A stretch of 64,000 nt of DNA from SKLM01 sp964575455. GTDB taxonomy: Bacteria; Chloroflexota; Anaerolineae; B4-G1. Position 1 is the stretch's first letter; every line of letters begins with the position of its first letter. Location of the stretch: NCBI GenBank assembly GCA_964575455.1, contig CAZNRX010000010.1, forward strand, positions 19,152 through 83,151. Direction: 5' to 3'. The notes under the pieces are model-generated. The model was not told the DNA's origin. It did not search any database and saw only the letters and a list, made by a program, of their open reading frames with translations. Positions 8,720 through 17,877 of the stretch are shown here, piece after piece. The translations under genes were made by a program, and so were the position numbers.

Positions 8720-10188
8720 AAGAGGATCACCTCCAGGTCATTGAAGGTCAATCGATCTACCGCGTGCCACTCCTGCTCCAGCCTCTTCAGAACCGGGTGC
8801 TCTTTTCCGCGCTCTTCCCACTCATCCACAGCGCGGGTGAAGAACACAAACCAGAGACGCGAAGCGCTCTCGCTGACATCCTGCAGCCCTTCGACGGGCC
8901 AGATCATCATCGCGTCCTGGGTTGGGGGAGCCAGGGTGTCGTTGTGGGACCCTGGCTCGTCGGGCAGGAAAGCCTGAGGCAGGTCGCGCGCATAGTAATG
9001 CATCGGCAAGTAGCTCAGCTTGTTGTCGTGCAGGATGACATCGTCAGTCTTTAGCTGGGCGCGCAGGAACTTGGCCGCTGGTCGAAAGGGTGAACGCGGG
9101 AACTCGTCAAAGGTATACTTGCTCGGCAAGGCGAGCAACGCCGCCAGGACGAAGGAGACCAGCAGCACACTGCGCATGAAACGCGGGGCGCGGCCAGCAA
9201 GGATCACCGCCGCAAGGATGTAGTACGCCGAGGAGGAGAGGATGAAGCCGCGCGGCACAAACAACGGACGCATGACGTAGGAAAGGGCGAAAATGAGCAG
9301 GGGAGGAAAGCAGGCAAAGGTGGTCAGCAGCTGGATCCGCGCGTCCCGTCGCCAGCTACGCGCCAGCTCGTAGCACACGATAGCCAGGAACAGAATCGCC
9401 ACGGCGACGGCCATCGCGAGCATCTTGCGCGGCACGGGAAGGTCGGTATGGAAAGTGACCAGGGCCTGAACCAGTTCCAGCAACCCCGGTCGGGGCGTCC
9501 AAAAGGCGCGTTGGATCTTGGCGATCTGTCCCGGCACCATCACCAGCCAGGGAGAGGCGAGGAGCAAGATCCCCATCTGAGCCAGTATCAGGCGGCCCAA
9601 GAGCCGCCAGCGGCGCTGCAGAAGCAGCAGTAGATCGGCGCTGAGGAGGGTGAAGGCAGCGAGGTTATGGCTGTACATCGCCAGCGTTCCCGCCGCTATC
9701 AATCCAACCCAGTGGGGCCAGGCGCGGCGATGCCGATCCAGGTAGATGTGAGAGAAGAAGGTAAGGTAGAGCAGCAGGTTGAGGCAGAGAAAACCATACA
9801 TCCGCAGCTCTTGAGCGTGGTAGATGTGGAACGGGGACACCGCCGTGAGCAGCGCTGCTGCCGCTGCGACAGGGACGTCAAACAAGGAGTTTGCCAATTT
9901 GAAGGTGAGGGAGATGGTCGCTATGCTGATCAACACGTTGAGCAGGCGCAGATGCACGAGGTGGGTGCTCACCATCGTCCACAGATGAAGGGCGAAGTAG
10001 TAGAGTGGCGGCATGGTGTCCGCTGCCGTGCCTTTCACGATCGAATCGAGATCGCGTCGCGCCAAGAAGAAGCTGAACGCATCGTCGTACCAGATGCCAC
10101 GCGTGGAGAGAGCGATCATGCGGAGGAGCAGCCCGATGCCCATCAAGCTTGCCAGCAGCACAAGTCGGTTCCGATTTCCCTCTCTCAT
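8707..10188 (-). CDS. GT39-family membrane glycosyltransferase
   Basis: 493 residues, ATG 10188 with GAGGAG nine bases upstream. The first membrane helix is followed by STRGIWYDDAFSFF, the acidic GT39 loop motif, and then by MPPLYYFALHLW. About eleven membrane segments end near residue 360 and a soluble tail of about 120 residues follows. The protein is a clear paralogue of its downstream neighbour: same loop, same P-x-L-Y-Y motif, same tail pattern. It presumably transfers a sugar from a lipid-phosphate donor during envelope glycan or protein glycosylation. It starts ten bases after the previous stop, in the same operon. Confidence 0.8.
   Translation of the reverse strand: MREGNRNRLVLLASLMGIGLLLRMIALSTRGIWYDDAFSFFLARRDLDSIVKGTAADTMPPLYYFALHLWTMVSTHLVHLRLLNVLISIATISLTFKLANSLFDVPVAAAAALLTAVSPFHIYHAQELRMYGFLCLNLLLYLTFFSHIYLDRHRRAWPHWVGLIAAGTLAMYSHNLAAFTLLSADLLLLLQRRWRLLGRLILAQMGILLLASPWLVMVPGQIAKIQRAFWTPRPGLLELVQALVTFHTDLPVPRKMLAMAVAVAILFLAIVCYELARSWRRDARIQLLTTFACFPPLLIFALSYVMRPLFVPRGFILSSSAYYILAAVILAGRAPRFMRSVLLVSFVLAALLALPSKYTFDEFPRSPFRPAAKFLRAQLKTDDVILHDNKLSYLPMHYYARDLPQAFLPDEPGSHNDTLAPPTQDAMMIWPVEGLQDVSESASRLWFVFFTRAVDEWEERGKEHPVLKRLEQEWHAVDRLTFNDLEVILFCPN
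8725..8734 (-). promoter_or_regulatory. Extended Shine-Dalgarno deciding a CTG start
   Basis: Read on the minus strand, GGAGGTGATC complements the usual 3' end of bacterial 16S rRNA over ten bases. It lies inside the end of the upstream gene and five bases before CTG 8719. The same bases encode the upstream protein, so chance cannot be excluded. Confidence 0.55.
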
Positions 10189-10198
10189 TGGCTGCTCC

Positions 10199-11344
10199 TC
10201 AGTTGGTCGGAAGGAAGCTATCCTTGTAGACGAAGGCCACTGTGAAGATCCAGAGCAATGCGTAGTTCAGCGCACGGTGCTGCCGCTGCTCTGCGCCGAA
10301 GTCCAGCACAGCCACAACAAGGCCAGCCGTTATCCGTGAGAGACCCAGCGGGTCAAGGACGTTGGAGGTGGGCAAGAAGGGGAAGATCGAGGCGTTCATC
10401 AGCAGGGCCCAGATGATGGGAGAGTTGGATCCGCGAGCGAAGCTGTGTAGAGCTGCAAAGATCGAGAGCATGGCAGGCGCAAGCGCCATAGGCACAACCA
10501 GGAGCGACATCACGACGAAGGCGGTTGGATTGACGGAAGCCATCAGCCACCAACCACGGAAGGGAACGGTCTGGAATGGTGTGGACAGGGCTCCGCCGGA
10601 TCCTACGCCCCACTCTCCGAGCCAAAGCCAGAGCGCGACTTGCCAAGCGACGAATGGGGTGAACACGACAGACACCCAGACTAGCCCCTCACGCCATCGT
10701 CGCTGCCCTAACATATAGAGGGCATACCCTATTGGAAACAGCAGGGTGACCTCCCGCGTGAGCGCGGCTAAAGCGAAGGCGGCTCCGCTGCTTCGAGGCT
10801 GGCCGCGCAAGAAGGCCAGGACCCCAACCTGGACGAGCAGGTAGGCCAGGGGTTCGGTGAGGTTCAGGCGTATGGGCATGAAAAGCCCAATGAAGAGCCC
10901 ATACGTCATGGCGTACCAGCGATTCACGCTGTGCTGCGCCAGAATAGCTTCTGTCACTGCTGTGCCGGTGGGCAGAGCGATCAAGTTGACTATGATGAGC
11001 GTCCATGGCAGCAGCTCGGGGATGCCGAGCGAGAGCATTCGGGCGATGACGGGATAGAGTATGCGCTGGTACCGATAGGCCGGCGCGTCCAGGTAGGGTG
11101 CCGCGTTCAGAGGATGATGAGCGATCTGATAAGCGAACTGGCCGTCGTAGCCTAGAGAGCTGTTCGACGCAAGGGGATCAAATGCCTTACCCCTGATAAC
11201 GAACGACATTGGGTCCCAATTATGCCCCATCAGCGTGATAGCTGCGTAGATGAGCGAGCAGAGCAACACAACGTGCCACGGGCGCAGACGATTCCGCGCG
11301 TCTCGCAGCCTTGCATAGCAGGGAAGGGCGATGGGTCTCAGCAT
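10199..11344 (-). CDS. Polytopic membrane protein, GT-C-like
   Basis: 381 residues from ATG 11344, which overlaps the preceding stop as TAATG and has AAGGA just upstream; the longer open frame to 11479 runs inside the neighbour and is discarded. About ten hydrophobic segments are visible. The first extracytoplasmic loop carries SLGYDGQFAYQIAHHP, a Y-D-G-Q-F motif seen in a family of uncharacterised bacterial membrane proteins usually placed near GT-C glycosyltransferases. LTEPLAYLLVQ and ALAALTREVTLLFP follow, also characteristic of that group. Catalytic function is not established. Its position among four other membrane glycosyltransferases supports a related role. Confidence 0.55.
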   Translation of the reverse strand: MLRPIALPCYARLRDARNRLRPWHVVLLCSLIYAAITLMGHNWDPMSFVIRGKAFDPLASNSSLGYDGQFAYQIAHHPLNAAPYLDAPAYRYQRILYPVIARMLSLGIPELLPWTLIIVNLIALPTGTAVTEAILAQHSVNRWYAMTYGLFIGLFMPIRLNLTEPLAYLLVQVGVLAFLRGQPRSSGAAFALAALTREVTLLFPIGYALYMLGQRRWREGLVWVSVVFTPFVAWQVALWLWLGEWGVGSGGALSTPFQTVPFRGWWLMASVNPTAFVVMSLLVVPMALAPAMLSIFAALHSFARGSNSPIIWALLMNASIFPFLPTSNVLDPLGLSRITAGLVVAVLDFGAEQRQHRALNYALLWIFTVAFVYKDSFLPTN

Positions 11345-12570
11345 TATTTCCTTACTGTGGGTTGGAACTGCGCGTCCTGTCGGGTCATCAGATGCACGAA
11401 AAGCATGAGCATAGGAAACGGGAGATAGACCGGGGCCGTCTCGTAGTTGCCCTGTACCGTGGTCAGGAAGATGATCCACTGTCCTACACAGAGCGTAGCC
11501 TCAGCGCTGACCACAGCCCAACGTGCTCGCTCGCCGAGGTGATCTCTTAGACGAGCGAACCAGGCGAAGAGGGGCAAGAGCAGCATTGTGTAGTGGGTCG
11601 TGGCTGTGCGAGGGGCAATGAAGTGCGTCAGGATCATGTAGAGCCCTGTTGTCCACAGAAACCCATCCCATCCGGCTCCTCGCCGTCGCCAAGCCTCCCA
11701 CAGCGCATAAGCCGAGAACGCTCCGACCCCAACGATCTCTGGCGCCGGTCCCATTCCCAGGAAATGGCGGAGGACGATCCAGGTCAGTGAGCGATAGTTC
11801 GCCACGCCTGTCACCGTGTCGTAGTTGCGTACATCGTCGGCGAAATCGACGAGCCAGCTGGGCACGAGCAGGAAGGAGACGCCGACCAGTAGGATCATCG
11901 CCAGGACGAAGCCTTGCCATACTTGCCACCGCCCATGCCAGGCGGTCCACCACAACACCCAGGGTATCAGCAGGAAGCTCATCTGTGGCTTGATCGTGGC
12001 GACAGCCAGTACCGCCCCTCCCAGGCCGTCTAGCTCCTTCAGCATCAACCAGATGCCAGCTATCAGCGCGAAGAAGACGAGGGTGGCCATCTGTCCCAGG
12101 ATGACGGCTCGAGCGTGGGGATAGTTCAGGAGGGCCCATACGAACGTCCCTCCCCACAGCCAGGTTGGGGGGCGCCAACCGGCTACACGGGCCGTCAGAG
12201 CTACGCCCGCCAGGAGCGTGTAGATCATCAGCGTCATCCAGATGGCCTGTACGAGGGGGTAGGAGTGGACGAAGCACAGAGGCCAGAAGAGGAACAAAGC
12301 ATATAGCGGATAGGAGTAGGCGGCCTTGTCCTGGCCCGGTTGCGCCGGGTGTCCCCAGATTCCGCGCTGAGTGCGCAGCGTGACCTCATCCGAATACGGG
12401 TTCTCCCCTGTCCGGATCAGGGCACAGCCATTGGCCCAGCGGGAGTAGAAGTCATTGCCGCCCGGCGTCTGGGAGGTGAACGTGCGATAGGTGACCCAGC
12501 TCTGTCCCGCTGTCAAGGCTATCATGAGAAGGGCGATCAAGCCCCACCTGAGCCAGGGGCTTAGCCTCAT
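11344..12570 (-). CDS. GT87 (DUF2029)-family membrane glycosyltransferase
   Basis: 408 residues from ATG 12570, which overlaps the upstream stop (TGATG) and has GAGGAG eight bases upstream. The sequence starts with one membrane helix, then GGNDFYSRWANG and GENPYSDEV, the pattern of polyprenol-phosphate-mannose-dependent alpha-mannosyltransferases of the DUF2029/GT87 family. KPQMSFLLIPWVLWW follows in the middle, as is usual, and there are about ten membrane segments in all. It probably transfers mannose or a similar sugar from a polyprenyl-phosphate donor outside the membrane. It is coupled to genes on both sides. Confidence 0.75.
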   Translation of the reverse strand: MRLSPWLRWGLIALLMIALTAGQSWVTYRTFTSQTPGGNDFYSRWANGCALIRTGENPYSDEVTLRTQRGIWGHPAQPGQDKAAYSYPLYALFLFWPLCFVHSYPLVQAIWMTLMIYTLLAGVALTARVAGWRPPTWLWGGTFVWALLNYPHARAVILGQMATLVFFALIAGIWLMLKELDGLGGAVLAVATIKPQMSFLLIPWVLWWTAWHGRWQVWQGFVLAMILLVGVSFLLVPSWLVDFADDVRNYDTVTGVANYRSLTWIVLRHFLGMGPAPEIVGVGAFSAYALWEAWRRRGAGWDGFLWTTGLYMILTHFIAPRTATTHYTMLLLPLFAWFARLRDHLGERARWAVVSAEATLCVGQWIIFLTTVQGNYETAPVYLPFPMLMLFVHLMTRQDAQFQPTVRK

Positions 12571-14630
12571 CAATGGCTCCTCAGGCGGTACAGCTCGTAG
12601 GCAGAGCCGAAGCTCTCGGTCAGGCTCATGTGCTTCGTCTTCAGGTCATCCAGTGTCTGCACGTCCGACGGCGTGACAGGATCGAACTCCGCCTCCAGAA
12701 TGTGATCCAGCCCCGCCTGGTGGAGCAACACGTGCGTGACCCCGTCCGCGCGCCAGGCGCTGGCGATGGCCTCGCTGTCGTGCCCATAGAGGTGGATGGT
12801 GTGCAGCCAGCGGTCTAGCAGCGCGTCGGGGCGACAACGCCTTCGGTGATGCCTTCGGTTTGCCGTACAATGATAGCTGCGCGGTTCCCACAGGAAGAGG
12901 ACCACGCTGTCCTCGTCCAGGGTCTCATTGACGTATTCGATAGCGGGGTAGTACCATCCTAGCCTTCGCTTGAGGTAGCTATCCCGTGATTCCATGCCCA
13001 GGTTCACGGGCAAGGGATCAGCCTGGAGGAAGTCGCCGATGCCGGAGAAGAGCGACAGGGCCAGCGTCAGGCTTATGACGGCTCGAACCAGCCAGTCGAG
13101 GGCCAGCTGTGGGGGCTGGACGGCTCTTAGCCGATCCAATGCAGCGCCACCCAGGACCGCCACCGCGCCGAAGGTCAGAAAGAGGAACCTCGTCCTCAAG
13201 AGCAGTGCCGTGCGGGCCAGCCCATTGAGCCACAAGCCATAGCCCACGGCGAAGAACAGGAGAAGATGGCCGACCGTTCCACGATCCTTGCGAGTCAGCT
13301 TTCGCCAAACAACGAGGAGAAGGGGCAAGCTGGGCAGCAAGAGTGGGCCGATGGTCGCTTCATAGAGGTTAGTACCCTCGGTGCCCAGGATTGTCGCCTC
13401 CAACGGGGCGGTCAGGAGTCGCCAGGGGGCGGTGGTTGCCAGCCCAGTCCCGGGCCTGTCGTACCACCAACTGCGCCACTCGTCCCAATAGACACCGTGG
13501 GACAGGAAGAAGGGGTACACCGGGTTGCCGGTCGTCAGCCAGTTCTCCAGCGTCCAAGGCAGGGCGACGAGGATTGCGGGGATTGCTACAAGCGCCAGGC
13601 GTCCAGCGATCACTCCAATGCTCCTACGACGCGACACCCACACCAGGCTCACCCCCAGAGCGCCGGCTATAGCGATGGCGGTGTATTTCACGCCGCCGCA
13701 AAGCCCACAGAACAGCCCCAGCAGCAGAAGCCACGCCCTGCTTGTCCCCTCGCGGGCCTGTGACTCGCGCCAGCGAAGGAAGACATACAACGTCGCCGTG
13801 GCGTAGAACAGGAGCGTCGCATCCACGTAGGCCTTACTCATCAAGGAGAGAAGTGTGGGGACTGACAACAGCAGGGCAGCCGCCAACCAGGCTGCGTCTT
13901 CACCAAAAGCGCGTCTCCCCAGCGATATCGTGATAGCCAGTGCCATCACCCCGTACCCAAAGTGCAGCAGGGGTGCTACCCGCTCCCCCACCAGCAACAG
14001 CCCGAGCGTGAACTGCATCTCCGCCAACTGTGGGAAGCCCAGATAGGGCAGGTCAATGGGGTGGACGATCCGCCCAGCCTCTATGAAGAGGCGTGGGCCG
14101 GTCAGGTGGTAGACCAAGGTGTCCCAGCCGGTGGGCGGCGCCAGAGCTAGGAAGAAGCTCAGCAGAAGGCTAGCACACCCGTACACGGCCACCCAACGCT
14201 TGAAGCCGCTCGTCATATCGGGCAGTCGAACGGCTTTCGTGTCGAGCAGAGATGGGCGCAGGCGGGGCCAGAGCAATGTCCCGAGCGCCAGGAGCAGCCC
14301 CCACATGACGATTGGTTTCAGGAGGCCCAGCAGGCCCAAGCCCAGGACCGCCAGGGAGAGAAGGCCCAACCCCAGCCCCGCTGAGAGCGCGAGCCGCGTC
14401 AGGGGGTGCTCATCATCCAGCAGTCCCCCCACCACGCGCTGCCCCAGGGAGGCTCCTATCCACGTGACGCCAAGCCAGGCTGCAATGCCCGAGGTTGAAC
14501 GCCACAGACCCTGGAGGATTCTTCTGTCAAACGGCTTGTGGACCCAGAAGTAGGCTGCAACAATCGAAAACAGCCAAAGGATCACGAGAGCAGCCCTCGC
14601 GATCTGTTTGGAGGGAGTCTGCCGGCTCAT
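12570..14630 (-). CDS. Large polytopic membrane protein, GT39-like
   Basis: 686 residues, ATG 14630 with AGGAGA seven bases upstream. Three to five membrane helices form an N-terminal extension of about 150 residues. The segment ALAPPTGWDTLVYHLTGP then resembles the first acidic loop of GT39-type enzymes, with about ten further helices after it. A soluble C-terminal domain of about 130 residues includes YYPAIEYVNETLDEDSVVLF. Large proteins of this layout are frequent in Chloroflexota envelope loci. The donor and acceptor are unknown. It lies between a methyltransferase and a GT87 gene in the same run. Confidence 0.55.
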   Translation of the reverse strand: MSRQTPSKQIARAALVILWLFSIVAAYFWVHKPFDRRILQGLWRSTSGIAAWLGVTWIGASLGQRVVGGLLDDEHPLTRLALSAGLGLGLLSLAVLGLGLLGLLKPIVMWGLLLALGTLLWPRLRPSLLDTKAVRLPDMTSGFKRWVAVYGCASLLLSFFLALAPPTGWDTLVYHLTGPRLFIEAGRIVHPIDLPYLGFPQLAEMQFTLGLLLVGERVAPLLHFGYGVMALAITISLGRRAFGEDAAWLAAALLLSVPTLLSLMSKAYVDATLLFYATATLYVFLRWRESQAREGTSRAWLLLLGLFCGLCGGVKYTAIAIAGALGVSLVWVSRRRSIGVIAGRLALVAIPAILVALPWTLENWLTTGNPVYPFFLSHGVYWDEWRSWWYDRPGTGLATTAPWRLLTAPLEATILGTEGTNLYEATIGPLLLPSLPLLLVVWRKLTRKDRGTVGHLLLFFAVGYGLWLNGLARTALLLRTRFLFLTFGAVAVLGGAALDRLRAVQPPQLALDWLVRAVISLTLALSLFSGIGDFLQADPLPVNLGMESRDSYLKRRLGWYYPAIEYVNETLDEDSVVLFLWEPRSYHCTANRRHHRRRCRPDALLDRWLHTIHLYGHDSEAIASAWRADGVTHVLLHQAGLDHILEAEFDPVTPSDVQTLDDLKTKHMSLTESFGSAYELYRLRSH

Positions 14631-14661
14631 GGGTGCTTCTCCTGCGGCTCCGTGTTGCAGA

Positions 14662-15465
14662 TCAACATTCGCAGATCAACATCCTGCGCAACCCGATCCA
14701 GGGCATCAGGGAATGTCTAAGGCGATCCTCGAGCCCTTTACCCCATCTGAGCAACCATTCTGGCCCGGCTGGCACGAGGACATTCGTCTCCCCATACGTT
14801 ATGTGGAAGCCAGCGCGCTCCACCATCTCTACCAACCTATTATAGCGAATGAACCTGTGGGGCCCCTCTGAGTGGTGCAGTCCTGTGATGGCTGCCAAGG
14901 CGTGGACCGGTTCCCAGAGGACGTTGGGTGTGCTTAGGACCATCGTTCCCCCAGGTCTGGTCACTCGAGCTAACTCTGTGAGCAGTGCCTGGGGGCGGGA
15001 GACGTGTTCAATGGTCTCGAGAAACAGGACCACGTTGAACGTTTCTCTCTCAAGAGGAAGGGCGTAGTCTGTCATGTGAAGCCATCTGACGTCCTCCAGA
15101 CCGGCCTCCTCCAGTTGCTTCCGACATATCTCCCCCATCTTGTGGGAGACGTCGACACAGGTCCCCGTTCTGACCTTTCCCTTCTGGTAGAAGAAGGCCA
15201 TGCCTTCCCCGGTCCGAGAAAACAGTTCGAGTACGTCAGCATTGTCCGGCAGGTCGGCAAGGCGTAGGGCATCCGTGAAGCGACGGAAATGAGAGTGTGC
15301 CGCTTCGTTCACTTCGTCGTAGTGCTCTGCCAGGCTGTCATAGTGCGCCTCGACGTCAGCGAGCGTCCAGTCGGGCTGCGTCAGGTAGCGAATCTCGTTT
15401 CCGATTCTCCCCAGGAAGCCGGGGATAGGCGGCGTCCCGGGGACAGACGACGTCCCTTTGCTCAT
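14662..15465 (-). CDS. Class I SAM-dependent methyltransferase
   Basis: 267 residues, starting in an ATGA overlap with the upstream gene. DNADVLELFSRTGEGMAFF is a variant of the SAM-binding motif I (normally E/D-x-G-x-G-x-G); here the glycines are reduced to SRTGEG. VDVSHKMGEICRKQ gives the acidic residue of motif II, FNVVLFLETIEHV motif IV, and RVTRPGGTMVLSTPN motif VI. The enzyme probably methylates a small molecule or a glycan. The neighbours are an FrhB-like protein upstream and a membrane glycosyltransferase downstream, so a sugar or lipid-linked intermediate is a plausible substrate. Confidence 0.75.
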   Translation of the reverse strand: MSKGTSSVPGTPPIPGFLGRIGNEIRYLTQPDWTLADVEAHYDSLAEHYDEVNEAAHSHFRRFTDALRLADLPDNADVLELFSRTGEGMAFFYQKGKVRTGTCVDVSHKMGEICRKQLEEAGLEDVRWLHMTDYALPLERETFNVVLFLETIEHVSRPQALLTELARVTRPGGTMVLSTPNVLWEPVHALAAITGLHHSEGPHRFIRYNRLVEMVERAGFHITYGETNVLVPAGPEWLLRWGKGLEDRLRHSLMPWIGLRRMLICEC

Positions 15466-16817
15466 TTCAGCTCCTCGACTATCTCATAGGGTACGTCGGT
15501 CAGCCCCCGGCGTTTCACGGGCTTCGAGATGCTCTTCCAGGCTTTGCGGAGCCCATCGAACAGAGGGCCCATCAAGCAGATTGGGATGAACTCGACCAAC
15601 CGTCTGAGGAGTCGGGTGCGGCATATCCCGAAAATCGTGACGATGACGAGCTCGACGATTCTGCGCGAGAAAGAGATTGAGACGGGGCGGTACCCGTAAT
15701 CCGGCACGTGCCTTCCCGTCATCCTTCGCCATTCCAGCCGGATGAACGTGCCCCGCTTCTTGAACTCGATCATGTGGGCGTGCATCGACAGAGCATCCTC
15801 GAGGGAGATTTCCTCCAGAGCGACCAGTCCATCCTCCTCCATGGTTGCTAGCACATCTGCACCGGTCGTCGAGCGGGCTACGATGACGGAGAAGCCCCCA
15901 CCTTGCCTCTCGTATCGAGGATGCCACGCGTCGCCGACCGAGATGTCGGTCAACTCATTGGTGAAGTCGACTGCGAGGAGGCTGCTTCGCGTGATGTAGA
16001 AGGGGATCAGGTAGTTGTAGTAGAATTTCTCGACCTTGAGCACGCTGCCGGATCGCGTCTGGATCCGCAGGTACCCTGGCCATTCGCCCTCCCGATACTT
16101 CAGATCGACGACTTCGTGAATGCTCTCGACCCCGTTGGATCGCAAGAAGCTCTCAATCGCCTCGAGATACATGCTCGTGCCGACATAAGGTCCTATGACG
16201 TAGTCCACCTTCTGAGCACCTCTATGGCCCAATCGCTGCAGCTGGCGCAGGGAAGCGACTTGATCAGGGAGGCCGACGTAGGCCAGCCTACCATTGAAGG
16301 CTGCCATCTCGGGCAGGATGGTGTTGACAGGTGTGGGCACGTAGACACTTTGACTGGCGGCTGCGATCTCCTCCGGTGATTGGGCGATAATCGGCTGCGC
16401 CAGCCAGGGCTCAGGCTGCCCCTGAAGCAACACCGCGGCTCCATCGATGAGACCGTTTTCCAGGAGGTAGATCAGCGTTTGGGTTATGACGCCGCCTGAT
16501 GCCGCCCTGCTTCGAATCGCAGGGATGCGGGAGTGTCCGATGAACAACGCCTGATAGTATCCCAGCAACCAGTTCTGTGGGAGCGCGCCAAACAAAGCGC
16601 GGTAGGCTCGGGGGTAGTCGATACCCTTGCCGGGACATGCCTGGTAGGCCGCGGGGTCGAGCTCTATGCTATTCTCAGCGACGGCGACCGGCCTTGGCCC
16701 TGAGAGCGTGACTTCCATCTCCAGGGTGCCGTTTGAGAGCCCCACGCACGTGCCACAGTGGGTGCACAAGCCAGCGTCTATGACTTCAGATTGAAGATGG
16801 CGGAACGTGGCATTCAC
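15462..16817 (-). CDS. FrhB/FdhB-like protein (F420 hydrogenase beta family) with degenerate cysteines
   Basis: 451 residues from GTG 16817, with AGAAGGAAG just upstream. The N-terminus has one ferredoxin-like set, C18-x2-C21-x2-C24 plus the cysteine of ACPGKG. The body follows the F420 hydrogenase/dehydrogenase beta-subunit fold: RSRAASGGVIT, the block ending YREGEWPGYLRI, and ELTDISVGDAWHP. However, the usual cysteines are missing: G-x-P-C-Q is GLPDQ, the L-F-C-G motif is GPYVG, and the C-x2-C before the D-I-S-x-G-D motif is TRSSLLAVD. Family members oxidise or reduce F420 or flavin-linked substrates and often occur in surface-polysaccharide loci. Loss of the central ligands suggests altered or lost redox chemistry. 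Confidence 0.75.
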   Translation of the reverse strand: MNATFRHLQSEVIDAGLCTHCGTCVGLSNGTLEMEVTLSGPRPVAVAENSIELDPAAYQACPGKGIDYPRAYRALFGALPQNWLLGYYQALFIGHSRIPAIRSRAASGGVITQTLIYLLENGLIDGAAVLLQGQPEPWLAQPIIAQSPEEIAAASQSVYVPTPVNTILPEMAAFNGRLAYVGLPDQVASLRQLQRLGHRGAQKVDYVIGPYVGTSMYLEAIESFLRSNGVESIHEVVDLKYREGEWPGYLRIQTRSGSVLKVEKFYYNYLIPFYITRSSLLAVDFTNELTDISVGDAWHPRYERQGGGFSVIVARSTTGADVLATMEEDGLVALEEISLEDALSMHAHMIEFKKRGTFIRLEWRRMTGRHVPDYGYRPVSISFSRRIVELVIVTIFGICRTRLLRRLVEFIPICLMGPLFDGLRKAWKSISKPVKRRGLTDVPYEIVEELK

Positions 16818-16917
16818 TATGCTTCCTTCTGGTCTTATGCTGTGGGAGCAGAATCGCTGTGGTGCAAGCTGTCGGGCGGATTAGACGAGTTGTCAATGCT
16901 CCCAGGGCTTCTGCTGA

Positions 16918-17799
16918 TCACTCCTTGTAGTAGTTCGGCAGTCTACGGTTGACCAACTCGGCCAACATGCCGATGAGGGCCGTCTGAAACGCCGTCATGG
17001 AGATTACTAACGTGCTCACGTCAGCCAGCCGACCGAGAACGAGCTTGCTGAAGATCGCCCAGGCGACCGCCAGCAGTAGGAGGAGCGTACTTACTGGCAT
17101 GAACACCTTCAGGGGTGCGAAGTAGAGAGCGATGCGCCAGACCAACTCTGTGAAGTGGAGCGTGTCTTGGATGGGCCTTATCTTGGAGCGACCCACTCGG
17201 GCGTAGTAGTTGATTGGGACGTAGTCCACCAAGTATCCGTTGGTCAACATGGCCAGCGTGATGGTCGTCGTGAACGAGAAACGATTCGGCAGTAGACTGA
17301 ACATGCGCAGCGCAGCGTCACGCCGGAAAACTCGCAAGCCAGAGTTCAGGTCTGGGATAGACTCGTCGGTGACGAAGTTCGCCAGCTGCCTGATAAGCCA
17401 TTTAGCTGGTCTGCGCACCGTTGGAATATCCACGTCTTCACCCACTCGCGCTCCCACCACCATGTCCCATCTGCTATCGGCGAAGCGATCGACCAAATCC
17501 GGTATGGCGTCAATGGGGTACGTGCCATCAGCGTCGATGATGCATATCAGGTCGTGGGCCGCGTGGCGTATGCCGGTCTTGAGAGCTGCACCATAGCCTC
17601 GATTCTCCCTATGACGGAGCAACGTGACGCCGTCGCACTGTCCCACCACGTCGGCGGTACCATCCTGGGAGCCATCGTCCACCGCGATGACTTCACACGG
17701 GATATCCATGACGCCTGTCTCTGCTGCCAGGCGCTTCAGCACGGAGCCAATGGACCGCCCCTCATTGTAGGCGGGCACGATAATTGACAGACCCTTCAC
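16918..17799 (-). CDS. GT2 family glycosyltransferase with C-terminal membrane helices
   Basis: 293 residues from GTG 17799, with GGAGGAGGT seven bases upstream. The N-terminus GLSIIVPAYNEGRSIGSV, DDGSQDGT and the metal-binding DADGTYP form a standard GT2 domain of the dolichol-phosphate-mannose synthase/DPM1-like type. Two hydrophobic helices at about 215-275 anchor it in the membrane. Such enzymes load a nucleotide-activated sugar onto polyprenyl phosphate on the cytoplasmic side. That product would be the donor for the GT39/GT87 enzymes encoded downstream in the same run, which is a coherent inferred pathway. Confidence 0.85.
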   Translation of the reverse strand: MKGLSIIVPAYNEGRSIGSVLKRLAAETGVMDIPCEVIAVDDGSQDGTADVVGQCDGVTLLRHRENRGYGAALKTGIRHAAHDLICIIDADGTYPIDAIPDLVDRFADSRWDMVVGARVGEDVDIPTVRRPAKWLIRQLANFVTDESIPDLNSGLRVFRRDAALRMFSLLPNRFSFTTTITLAMLTNGYLVDYVPINYYARVGRSKIRPIQDTLHFTELVWRIALYFAPLKVFMPVSTLLLLLAVAWAIFSKLVLGRLADVSTLVISMTAFQTALIGMLAELVNRRLPNYYKE

Positions 17800-17877
17800 C
17801 TGTCATACCTCCTCCCCTCTGGATCGCAGATCCGGAGGGAGCAGAGCGAGCAACGAGGTCGAGACTTGGCTATCTCG

